DNA of 64,000 nucleotides from Dichetophora obliterata (lineage: Eukaryota > Arthropoda > Insecta > Diptera > Sciomyzidae): the NCBI GenBank assembly GCA_963920525.1, contig OY986439.1:191001-255000 (forward strand). The letters run 5' to 3'. Position numbers and translations under genes: made by a program. Under the pieces are notes generated by a model. That model searched no databases. It was given only the letters and a program-made list of their open reading frames with translations, and was not told the DNA's origin. Of the stretch, positions 12,214-24,600 are shown one piece after another (the first letter of the stretch is position 1; each line of letters opens with the position of its first letter).

Positions 12214-14612
12214 AGGACGATTTATGCATCAAAATGTTCCTTAAGCTACTGCCCACAAGACTGTATCCTTAAAATAATTTTAAAAATTAGATTTCATGTT
12301 AATTTCATGTGCCCTTTTTTGTCAATTTTTATTTTTTTTATTTATTTTCTAAAATAAAAACTACATATCAGATAAGGACGATTCATGCATTAAAATGAGC
12401 ACCAGGTCCTCGTCCTTAAGAAGGGATACTCCTTTGTCCAAATGCCGTTTGCTCTATCTCTTGTAGTTAGGAGTTGTAGAACACTTTTTGGAGTGGAAGC
12501 TGGCCAAAAGCATGTGCTTTTTCCGTCATAACTCGCAAACCATACATCCTACAAGGACGATTTATACACCAAATTGTTTCTAATATATATATATACAAGA
12601 CTGCATATTCAGAAAAAACTTTTCTGGAATTTGATTTTTTTTCAAGAATCTTAGTTAAAATTTTTTACATGAATCATAGTTTTTGACGTGGTTTTTTGCG
12701 ATTTTTTTGATTTTTTAGCCATAACTTCTAAACCATACATCATAAAAGGACGATTTATGCATCAAAATGTTCCTTAAGCTACTGCCCACAAGACTGTATC
12801 CTTAAAATAATTTTAAAAATTAGATTTCATGTTAATTTCATGTGCCCTTTTTTGTCAATTTTTATTTTTTTTATTTATTTTCTAAAATAAAAACTACATA
12901 TCAGATAAGGACGATTCATGCATTAAAATGAGCACCAGGTCCTCGTCCTTAAGAAGGGATACTCCTTTGTCCAAATGCCGTTTGCTCTATCTCTTGTAGT
13001 TAGGAGTTGTAGAACACTTTTTGGAGTGGAAGCTGGCCAAAAACATGTGCTTTTTCCGTCATAACTCCCAAACCATACATCCTACAAGGACGATTTATAC
13101 ACCAAATTGTTTCTAATACATATATACACAAGACTGCATATTCAGAAAAAACTTTTCTGGATTTTGATTTTTTTCAAGAATCTTAGTTAAAATTTTTTAC
13201 ATGAATCATAGTTTTTGACGTGGTTTTTTGCGATTTTTTGATTTTTTAGCCATAACTTCTAAACCATACATCATAAAAGGACGATTTATGCATCAAAATG
13301 TTCCTTAAGCTACTGCCCACAAGACTGTATCCTTAAAATAATTTTAAAAATTAGATTTCATGTTAATTTCATGTGCCCTTTTTTGTCAATTTTTATTTTT
13401 TTTATTTATTTTCTAAAATAAAAACTACATATCAGATAAGGACGATTCATGCATTAAAATGAGCACCAGGTCCTCGTCCTTAAGAAGGGATACTCCTTTG
13501 TCCAAATGCCGTTTGCTCTATCTCTTGTAGTTAGGAGTTGTAGAACACTTTTTGGAGTGAAAGCTGGCCAAAAACATGTGCTTTTTCCGTCATAACTCCC
13601 AAACCATACATCCTACAAGGACGATTTATACACCAAATTGTTTCTAATACATATATACACAAGACTGCAAATTCGGAAAAAAGTTTTCTGGAATGTGATT
13701 TTTTTTCAAGAATCTTAGTTAAAATTTTTTACATGAATCATAGTTTTTGACGTGGTTTTTTGCGATTTTTTTGATTTTTTAGCCATAACTTCTAAACCAT
13801 ACATCATAAAAGGACGATTTATGCATCAAAATGTTCCTTAAGCTACTGCCCACAAGACTGTATCCTTCAAATAATTTTAAAAATTAGATTTCATGTTAAT
13901 TTCATGTGCCCTTTTTTGTCAATTTTTATTTTTTTTATTTATTTTCTAAAATAAAAACTACATATCAGATAAGGACGATTCATGCATTAAAATGAGCACC
14001 AGGTCCTCGTCCTTAAGAAGGGATACTCCTTTGTCCAAATGCCGTTTGCTCTATCTCTTGTAGTTAGGAGTTGTAGAACACTTTTTGGAGTGGAAGCTGG
14101 CCAAAAACATGTGCTTTTTCCGTCATAACTCCCAAACCATACATCCTACAAGGACGATTTATACACCAAATTGTTTCTAATACATATATACACAAGACTG
14201 CATATTCAGAAAAAAGTTTTCTGGATTTTGATTTTTTTTCAAGAATCTTAGTTAAAATTTTTTACATGAATCATAGTTTTTGACGTGGTTTTTTGCGATT
14301 TTTTTGATTTTTTAGCCATAACTTCTAAACCATACATCATAAAAGGACGATTTATGCATCAAAATGTTCCTTAAGCTACTGCCCACAAGACTGTATCCTT
14401 AAAATAATTTTAAAAATTAGATTTCATGTTAATTTCATGTGCCCTTTTTTGTCAATTTTTATTTTTTTTATTTATTTTCTAAAATAAAAACTACATATCA
14501 GATAAGGACGATTCATGCATTAAAATGAGCACCAGGTCCTCGTCCTTAAGAAGGGATACTCCTTTGTCCAAATGCCGTTTGCTCTATCTCTTGTAGTTAG
14601 GAGTTGTAGAAC

Positions 14613-17549
14613 ACTTTTTGGAGTGAAAGCTGGCCAACAACATGTGCTTTTTCCGTCATAACTCGCAAACCATACATCCTACAAGGACGATTTATACACC
14701 AAATTGTTTCTAATACATATATACACAAGACTGCATATTCAGAAAAAAGTTTTCTGGATTTTGATTTTTTTTCAAGAATCTTAGTTAAAATTTTTTACAT
14801 GAATCATAGTTTTTGACGTGGTTTTTTGCGATTTTTTTAATTTTTTAGCCATAACTTCTAAACCATACATCATAAAGACGATTTATGCATCAAAATGTTC
14901 CTTAAGCTACTGCCCACAAGACTGTATCCTTAAAATAATTTTAAAAATTAGATTTCATGTTAATTTCATGTGCCCTTTTTTGTCAATTTTTATTTTTTTT
15001 ATTTATTTTGTAAAATAAAAACTACATATCAGATAAGGACGATTCATGCATTAAAATGAGCACCAGGTCCTCGTCCTTAAGAAGGGATACTCCTTTGTCC
15101 AAATGCCGTTTGCTCTATCTCTTGTAGTTAGGAGTTGTAGAACACTTTTTGATTTATGCATCAAAATGTTCCTTAAGCTACTGCCCACAAGACTGTATCC
15201 TTAAAATAATTTTAAAAATTAGATTTCATGTTAATTTCATGTGCCCTTTTTTGTCAATTTTTATTTTTTTTATTTATTTTCTAAAATAAAAACTACATAT
15301 CAGATAAGGACGATTCATGCATTAAAATGAGCACCAGGTCCTCGTCCTTAAGAAGGGATACTCCTTTGTCCAAATGCCGTTTGCTCTATCTCTTGTAGTT
15401 AGGAGTTGTAGAACACTTTTTGGAGTGAAAGCTGGCCAACAACATGTGCTTTTTCCGTCATAACTCGCAAACCATACATCCTACAAGGACGATTTATACA
15501 CCAAATTGTTTCTAATACATATATACACAAGACTGCATATTCAGAAAAAAGTTTTCTGGATTTTGATTTTTTTTCAAGAATCTTAGTTAAAATTTTTTAC
15601 ATGAATCATAGTTTTTGACGTGGTTTTTTGCGATTTTTTTAATTTTTTAGCCATAACTTCTAAACCATACATCATAAAGACGATTTATGCATCAAAATGT
15701 TCCTTAAGCTACTGCCCACAAGACTGTATCCTTAAAATAATTTTAAAAATTAGATTTCATGTTAATTTCATGTGCCCTTTTTTGTCAATTTTTATTTTTT
15801 TTATTTATTTTCTAAAATAAAAACTACATATCAGATAAGGACGATTCATGCATTAAAATGAGCACCAGGTCCTCGTCCTTAAGAAGGGATACTCCTTTGT
15901 CCAAATGCCGTTTGCTCTATCTCTTGTAGTTAGGAGTTGTAGAACACTTTTTGGAGTGGAAGCTGGCCAAAAGCATGTGCTTTTTCCGTCATAACTCGCA
16001 AACCATACATCCTACAAGGACGATTTATACACCAAATTGTTTCTAATATATATATACACAAGACTGCATATTCAGAAAAAACTTTTCTGGAATTTGATTT
16101 TTTTTCAAGAATCTTAGTTAAAATTTTTTACATGAATCATAGTTTTTGACGTGGTTTTTTGCGATTTTTTTGATTTTTTAGCCATAACTTCTAAACCATA
16201 CATCATAAAAGGACGATTTATGCATCAAAATGTTCCTTAAGCTACTGCCCACAAGACTGTATCCTTAAAATAATTTTAAAAATTAGATTTCATGTTAATT
16301 TCATGTGCCCTTTTTTGTCAATTTTTATTTTTTTTATTTATTTTCTAAAATAAAAACTACATATCAGATAAGGACGATTCATGCATTAAAATGAGCACCA
16401 GGTCCTCGTCCTTAAGAAGGGATACTCCTTTGTCCAAATGCCGTTTGCTCTATCTCTTGTAGTTAGGAGTTGTAGAACACTTTTTGGAGTGGAAGCTGGC
16501 CAAAAACATGTGCTTTTTCCGTCATAACTCCCAAACCATACATCCTACAAGGACGATTTATACACCAAATTGTTTCTAATACATATATACACAAGACTGC
16601 ATATTCAGAAAAAACTTTTCTGGATTTTGATTTTTTTCAAGAATCTTAGTTAAAATTTTTTACATGAATCATAGTTTTTGACGTGGTTTTTTGCGATTTT
16701 TTGATTTTTTAGCCATAACTTCTAAACCATACATCATAAAAGGACGATTTATGCATCAAAATGTTCCTTAAGCTACTGCCCACAAGACTGTATCCTTAAA
16801 ATAATTTTAAAAATTAGATTTCATGTTAATTTCATGTGCCCTTTTTTGTCAATTTTTATTTTTTTTATTTATTTTCTAAAATAAAAACTACATATCAGAT
16901 AAGGACGATTCATGCATTAAAATGAGCACCAGGTCCTCGTCCTTAAGAAGGGATACTCCTTTGTCCAAATGCCGTTTGCTCTATCTCTTGTAGTTAGGAG
17001 TTGTAGAACACTTTTTGGAGTGGAAGCTGGCCAAAAACATGTGCTTTTTCCGTCATAACTCCCAAACCATACATCCTACAAGGACGATTTATACACCAAA
17101 TTGTTTCTAATACATATATACACAAGACTGCATATTCAGAAAAAAGTTTTCTGGATTTTGATTTTTTTTCAAGAATCTTAGTTAAAATTTTTTACATGAA
17201 TCATAGTTTTTGACGTGGTTTTTTGCGATTTTTTTGATTTTTTAGCCATAACTTCTAAACCATACATCATAAAAGGACGATTTATGCATCAAAATGTTCC
17301 TTAAGCTACTGCCCACAAGACTGTATCCTTAAAATAATTTTAAAAATTAGATTTCATGTTAATTTCATGTGCCCTTTTTTGTCAATTTTTATTTTTTTTA
17401 TTTATTTTCTAAAATAAAAACTACATATCAGATAAGGACGATTCATGCATTAAAATGAGCACCAGGTCCTCGTCCTTAAGAAGGGATACTCCTTTGTCCA
17501 AATGCCGTTTGCTCTATCTCTTGTAGTTAGGAGTTGTAGAACACTTTTT
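14613..17549 (+). repeat. Rearranged segment re-using part of the A/B block
   Basis: The segment begins by restarting at the CCAACAAC monomer of the A/B series. That monomer occurs twice, 802 bp apart (14818 and 15620), because a 531-bp monomer is followed by a 271-bp shortened unit. The AAAAGCATG monomer (15971) and the short-T-run monomer (16630) follow. The CAAATTCGG monomer expected next is absent, and the series jumps to a later member. The segment ends at the second 271-bp shortened unit. Confidence 0.75.
15151..15421 (+). repeat. Shortened monomer (271 bp), first copy
   Basis: AACACTTTTT of module 2 is joined directly to GATTTATGCATC inside the box of the next module 1, removing 262 bp that include module 3. 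Only the base G is clearly shared at the joint. The unit keeps the rest of module 1 and most of module 2. An otherwise private change, TTTTGTAAAA near 15009, marks the monomer just before it. Confidence 0.87.
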
Positions 17550-17820
17550 GATTTATGCATCAAAATGTTCCTTAAGCTACTGCCCACAAGACTGTATCCT
17601 TAAAATAATTTTAAAAATTAGATTTCATGTTAATTTCATGTGCCCTTTTTTGTCAATTTTTATTTTTTTTATTTATTTTCTAAAATAAAAACTACATATC
17701 AGATAAGGACGATTCATGCATTAAAATGAGCACCAGGTCCTCGTCCTTAAGAAGGGATACTCCTTTGTCCAAATGCCGTTTGCTCTATCTCTTGTAGTTA
17801 GGAGTTGTAGAACACTTTTT
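17550..17820 (+). repeat. Shortened monomer (271 bp), second copy
   Basis: The junction CACTTTTTGATTTATGC is identical to that at 15151, 2399 bp downstream. The flanking monomers differ from those of the first copy, so the junction was carried here by a later exchange or duplication and did not arise by a separate deletion, although recurrence cannot be excluded. Confidence 0.86.
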
Positions 17821-20800
17821 GGAGTGGAAGCTGGCCAAAAACATGTGCTTTTTCCGTCATAACTCGCAAACCATACATCCTACAAGGACGATTTATACAC
17901 CAAATTGTTTCTAATACATATATACACAAGACTGCATATTCAGAAAAAACTTTTCTGGATTTTGATTTTTTTTCAAGAATCTTAGTTAAAATTTTTTACA
18001 TGAATCATAGTTTTTGACGTGGTTTTTTGCGATTTTTTTTGATTTTTTAGCCATAACTTCTAAACCATACATCATAAAAGGACGATTTATGCATCAAAAT
18101 GTTCCTTAAGCTACTGCCCACAAGACTGTATCCTTAAAATAATTTTAAAAATTAGATTTCATGTTAATTTCATGTGCCCTTTTTTGTCAATTTTTATTTT
18201 TTTTATTTATTTTCTAAAATAAAAACTACATATCAGATAAGGACGATTCATGCATTAAAATGAGCACCAGGTCCTCGTCCTTAAGAAGGGATACTCCTTT
18301 GTCCAAATGCCGTTTGCTCTATCTCTTGTAGTTAGGAGTTGTAGAACACTTTTTGGAGTGAAAGCTGGCCAACAACATGTGCTTTTTCCGTCATAACTCG
18401 CAAACCATACATCCTACAAGGACGATTTATACACCAAATTGTTTCTAATACATATATACACAAGACTGCATATTCAGAAAAAAGTTTTCTGGATTTTGAT
18501 TTTTTTTCAAGAATCTTAGTTAAAATTTTTTACATGAATCATAGTTTTTGACGTGGTTTTTTGCGATTTTTTTAATTTTTTAGCCATAACTTCTAAACCA
18601 TACATCATAAAGACGATTTATGCATCAAAATGTTCCTTAAGCTACTGCCCACAAGACTGTATCCTTAAAATAATTTTAAAAATTAGATTTCATGTTAATT
18701 TCATGTGCCCTTTTTTGTCAATTTTTATTTTTTTTATTTATTTTCTAAAATAAAAACTACATATCAGATAAGGACGATTCATGCATTAAAATGAGCACCA
18801 GGTCCTCGTCCTTAAGAAGGGATACTCCTTTGTCCAAATGCCGTTTGCTCTATCTCTTGTAGTTAGGAGTTGTAGAACACTTTTTGGAGTGGAAGCTGGC
18901 CAAAAGCATGTGCTTTTTCCGTCATAACTCGCAAACCATACATCCTACAAGGACGATTTATACACCAAATTGTTTCTAATATATATATACACAAGACTGC
19001 ATATTCAGAAAAAACTTTTCTGGAATTTGATTTTTTTTCAAGAATCTTAGTTAAAATTTTTTACATGAATCATAGTTTTTGACGTGGTTTTTTGCGATTT
19101 TTTTGATTTTTTAGCCATAACTTCTAAACCATACATCATAAAAGGACGATTTATGCATCAAAATGTTCCTTAAGCTACTGCCCACAAGACTGTATCCTTA
19201 AAATAATTTTAAAAATTAGATTTCATGTTAATTTCATGTGCCCTTTTTTGTCAATTTTTATTTTTTTTATTTATTTTCTAAAATAAAAACTAAATATCAG
19301 ATAAGGACGATTCATGCATTAAAATGAGCACCAGGTCCTCGTCCTTAAGAAGGGATACTCCTTTGTCCAAATGCCGTTTGCTCTATCTCTTGTAGTTAGG
19401 AGTTGTAGAACACTTTTTGGAGTGGAAGCTGGCCAAAAACATGTGCTTTTTCCGTCATAACTCCCAAACCATACATCCTACAAGGACGATTTATACACCA
19501 AATTGTTTCTAATACATATATACACAAGACTGCATATTCAGAAAAAACTTTTCTGGATTTTGATTTTTTTCAAGAATCTTAGTTAAAATTTTTTACATGA
19601 ATCATAGTTTTTGACGTGGTTTTTTGCGATTTTTTGATTTTTTAGCCATAACTTCTAAACCATACATCATAAAAGGACGATTTATGCATCAAAATGTTCC
19701 TTAAGCTACTGCCCACAAGACTGTATCCTTAAAATAATTTTAAAAATTAGATTTCATGTTAATTTCATGTGCCCTTTTTTGTCAATTTTTATTTTTTTTA
19801 TTTATTTTCTAAAATAAAAACTACATATCAGATAAGGACGATTCATGCATTAAAATGAGCACCAGGTCCTCGTCCTTAAGAAGGGATACTCCTTTGTCCA
19901 AATGCCGTTTGCTCTATCTCTTGTAGTTAGGAGTTGTAGAACACTTTTTGGAGTGAAAGCTGGCCAAAAACATGTGCTTTTTCCGTCATAACTCCCAAAC
20001 CATACATCCTACAAGGACGATTTATACACCAAATTGTTTCTAATACATATATACACAAGACTGCAAATTCGGAAAAAAGTTTTCTGGAATGTGATTTTTT
20101 TTCAAGAATCTTAGTTAAAATTTTGTACATGAATCATAGTTTTTGACGTGGTTTTTTGCGATTTTTTTGATTTTTTAGCCATAACTTCTAAACCATACAT
20201 CATAAAAGGACGATTTATGCATCAAAATGTTCCTTAAGCTACTGCCCACAAGACTGTATCCTTCAAATAATTTTAAAAATTAGATTTCATGTTAATTTCA
20301 TGTGCCCTTTTTTGTCAATTTTTATTTTTTTTATTTATTTTCTAAAATAAAAACTACATATCAGATAAGGACGATTCATGCATTAAAATGAGCACCAGGT
20401 CCTCGTCCTTAAGAAGGGATACTCCTTTGTCCAAATGCCGTTTGCTCTATCTCTTGTAGTTAGGAGTTGTAGAACACTTTTTGGAGTGGAAGCTGGCCAA
20501 AAACATGTGCTTTTTCCGTCATAACTCCCAAACCATACATCCTACAAGGACGATTTATACACCAAATTGTTTCTAATACATATATACACAAGACTGCATA
20601 TTCAGAAAAAAGTTTTCTGGATTTTGATTTTTTTTCAAGAATCTTAGTTAAAATTTTTTACATGAATCATAGTTTTTGACGTGGTTTTTTGCGATTTTTT
20701 TGATTTTTTAGCCATAACTTCTAAACCATACATCATAAAAGGACGATTTATGCATCAAAATGTTCCTTAAGCTACTGCCCACAAGACTGTATCCTTAAAA

Positions 20801-21670
20801 TAATTTTAAAAATTAGATTTCATGTTAATTTCATGTGCCCTTTTTTGTCAATTTTTATTTTTTTTATTTATTTTCTAAAATAAAAACTACATATCAGATA
20901 AGGACGATTCATGCATTAAAATGAGCACCAGGTCCTCGTCCTTAAGAAGGGATACTCCTTTGTCCAAATGCCGTTTGCTCTATCTCTTGTAGTTAGGAGT
21001 TGTAGAACACTTTTTGGAGTGGAAGCTGGCCAAAAACATGTGCTTTTTCCGTCATAACTCGCAAACCATACATCCTACAAGGACGATTTATACACCAAAT
21101 TGTTTCTAATACATATATACACAAGACTGCATATTCAGAAAAAAGTTTTCTGGATTTTGATTTTTTTTCAAGAATCTTAGTTAAAATTTTTTACATGAAT
21201 CATAGTTTTTGACGTGGTTTTTTGCGATTTTTTTGATTTTTTAGCCATAACTTCTAAACCATACATCATAAAAGGACGATTTATGCATCAAAATGTTCCT
21301 TAAGCTACTGCCCACAAGACTGTATTCTTAAAATAATTTTAAAAATTAGATTTCATGTTAATTTCATGTGCCCTTTTTTGTCAATTTTTATTTTTTTTAT
21401 TTATTTTCTAAAATAAAAACTACATATCAGATAAGGACGATTCATGCATTAAAATGAGCACCAGGTCCTCGTCCTTAAGAAGGGATACTCCTTTGTCCAA
21501 ATGCCGTTTGCTCTATCTCTTGTAGTTAGGAGTTGTAGAACACTTTTTGGAGTGGAAGCTGGCCAAAAACATGTGCTTTTTCCGTCATAACTCGCAAACC
21601 ATACATCCTACAAGGACGATTTATACACCAAATTGTTTCTAATACATATATACACAAGACTGCATATTCA
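17821..21670 (+). repeat. Large duplicated block, copy C
   Basis: Collinear with copy A at offset 15113 from the T8-run monomer (18031) through the CCAACAAC, AAAAGCATG and short-T-run monomers to about 20090, then at offset 13516 (shared CCTTCAAATA at 20259 and TGTATTCTTA at 21321). Like B, it holds one copy of the 3-monomer segment doubled in A. Private changes include ACTAAATATC near 19291 and TTTTGTACATG near 20123. The match to A ends near 21670, where A has GGAATGTG and C has GGATTTTG. Confidence 0.8.
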
Positions 21671-24600
21671 GAAAAAAGTTTTCTGGATTTTGATTTTTTT
21701 TCAAGAATCTTAGTTAAAATTTTTTACATGAATCATAGTTTTTGACGTGGTTTTTTGCGATTTTTTTGATTTTTTAGCCATAACTTCTAAACCATACATC
21801 ATAAAAGGACGATTTATGCATCAAAATGTTCCTTAAGCTACTGCCCACAAGACTGTATCCTTAAAATAATTTTAAAAATTAGATTTCATGTTAATTTCAT
21901 GTGCCCTTTTTTGTCAATTTTTATTTTTTTTATTTATTTTCTAAAATAAAAACTACATATCAGATAAGGACGATTCATGCATTAAAATGAGCACCAGGTC
22001 CTCGTCCTTAAGAAGGGATACTCCTTTGTCCAAATGCCGTTTGCTCTATCTCTTGTAGTTAGGAGTTGTAGAACACTTTTTGGAGTGGAAGCTGGCCAAA
22101 AACATGTGCTTTTTCCGTCATAACTCGCAAACCATACATCCTACAAGGACGATTTATACACCAAATTGTTTCTAATACATATATACACAAGACTGCATAT
22201 TCAGAAAAAAGTTTTCTGGATTTTGATTTTTTTTCAAGAATCTTAGTTAAAATTTTTTACATGAATCATAGTTTTTGACGTGGTTTTTTGCGATTTTTTT
22301 GATTTTTTAGCCATAACTTCTAAACCATACATCATAAAAGGACGATTTATGCATCAAAATGTTCCTTAAGCTACTGCCCACAAGACTGTATCCTTAAAAT
22401 AATTTTAAAAATTAGATTTCATGTTAATTTCATGTGCCCTTTTTTGTCAATTTTTATTTTTTTTATTTATTTTCTAAAATAAAAACTACATATCAGATAA
22501 GGACGATTCATGCATTAAAATGAGCACCAGGTCCTCGTCCTTAAGAAGGGATACTCCTTTGTCCAAATGCCGTTTGCTCTATCTCTTGTAGTTAGGAGTT
22601 GTAGAACACTTTTTGGAGTGGAAGCTGGCCAAAAACATGTGCTTTTTCCGTCATAACTCGCAAACCATACATCCTACAAGGACGATTTATACACCAAATT
22701 GTTTCTAATACATATATACACAAGACTGCATATTCAGAAAAAAGTTTTCCGGAATTTGATTTTTTTTCAAGAATCTTAGTTAAAATTTTTTACATGAATC
22801 ATAGTTTTTGACGTGGTTTTTTGCGATTTTTTTGATTTTTTAGCCATAACTTCTAAACCATACATCATAAAAGGACGATTTATGCATCAAAATGTTCCTT
22901 AAGCTACTGCCCACAAGACTGTATTCTTAAAATAATTTTAAAAATTAGATTTCATGTTAATTTCATGTGCCCTTTTTTGTCAATTTTTATTTTTTTTATT
23001 TATTTTCTAAAATAAAAACTACATATCAGATAAGGACGATTCATGCATTAAAATGAGCACCAGGTCCTCGTCCTTAAGAAGGGATACTCCTTTGTCCAAA
23101 TGCCGTTTGCTCTATCTCTTGTAGTTAGGAGTTGTAGAACACTTTTTGGAGTGGAAGCTGGCCAAAAACATGTGCTTTTTCCGTCATAACTCGCAAACCA
23201 TACATCCTACAAGGACGATTTATACACCAAATTGTTTCTAATACATATATACACAAGACTGCATATTCAGAAAAAAGTTTTCTGGATTTTGATTTTTTTT
23301 CAAGAATCTTAGTTAAAATTTTTTACATGAATCATAGTTTTTGACGTGGTTTTTTGCGATTTTTTTGATTTTTTAGCCATAACTTCTAAACCATACATCA
23401 TAAAAGGACGATTTATGCATCAAAATGTTCCTTAAGCTACTGCCCACAAGACTGTATCCTTAAAATAATTTTAAAAATTAGATTTCATGTTAATTTCATG
23501 TGCCCTTTTTTGTCAATTTTTATTTTTTTTATTTATTTTCTAAAATAAAAACTACATATCAGATAAGGACGATTCATGCATTAAAATGAGCACCAGGTCC
23601 TCGTCCTTAAGAAGGGATACTCCTTTGTCCAAATGCCGTTTGCTCTATCTCTTGTAGTTAGGAGTTGTAGAACACTTTTTGGAGTGGAAGCTGGCCAAAA
23701 ACATGTGCTTTTTCCGTCATAACTCCCAAACCATACATCCTACAAGGACGATTTATACACCAAATTGTTTCTAATACATATATACACAAGACTGCATATT
23801 CAGAAAAAACTTTTCTGGATTTTGATTTTTTTTCAAGAATCTTAGTTAAAATTTTTTACATGAATCATAGTTTTTGACGTGGTTTTTTGCGATTTTTTTG
23901 ATTTTTTAGCCATAACTTCTAAACCATACATCATAAAAGGACGATTTATGCATCAAAATGTTCCTTAAGCTACTGCCCACAAGACTGTATCCTTAAAATA
24001 ATTTTAAAAATTAGATTTCATGTTAATTTCATGTGCCCTTTTTTGTCAATTTTTATTTTTTTTATTTATTTTCTAAAATAAAAACTACATATCAGATAAG
24101 GACGATTCATGCATTAAAATGAGCACCAGGTCCTCGTCCTTAAGAAGGGATACTCCTTTGTCCAAATGCCGTTTGCTCTATCTCTTGTAGTTAGGAGTTG
24201 TAGAACACTTTTTGGAGTGGAAGCTGGCCAAAAACATGTGCTTTTTCCGTCATAACTCGCAAACCATACATCCTACAAGGACGATTTATACACCAAATTG
24301 TTTCTAATACATATATACACAAGACTGCATATTCAGAAAAAAGTTTTCTGGATTTTGATTTTTTTTCAAGAATCTTAGTTAAAATTTTTTACATGAATCA
24401 TAGTTTTTGACGTGGTTTTTTGCGATTTTTTTGATTTTTTAGCCATAACTTCTAAACCATACATCATAAAAGGACGATTTATGCATCAAAATGTTCCTTA
24501 AGCTACTGCCCACAAGACTGTATCCTTAAAATAATTTTAAAAATTAGATTTCATGTTAATTTCATGTGCCCTTTTTTGTCAATTTTTATTTTTTTTATTT

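Larger units (their letters stand above)
8712..14612 (+). repeat. Large duplicated block, copy B
   Basis: Collinear with copy A at offset 8711 up to about 12203, then 8717 because of a small insertion. Only one copy of the 3-monomer segment that is doubled in A is present, so the match resumes at offset 7120 from about 13690 (shared CCTTCAAATA at 6743 and 13863). Similarity to A ends near 14612, where GGAGTGAAAGCTGGCCAACA replaces the expected variant and an earlier part of the block starts again. Losing the 3-monomer copy in B or gaining it in A are both possible; the C copy, which also has one, favours gain in A. Confidence 0.83.

Noticed and set aside
19927..20130. 67-codon reverse-strand frame starting at ATG
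   Set aside because: It exists only because a private T to G at 20125 removes a stop present in every other monomer. It is satellite sequence in antisense.
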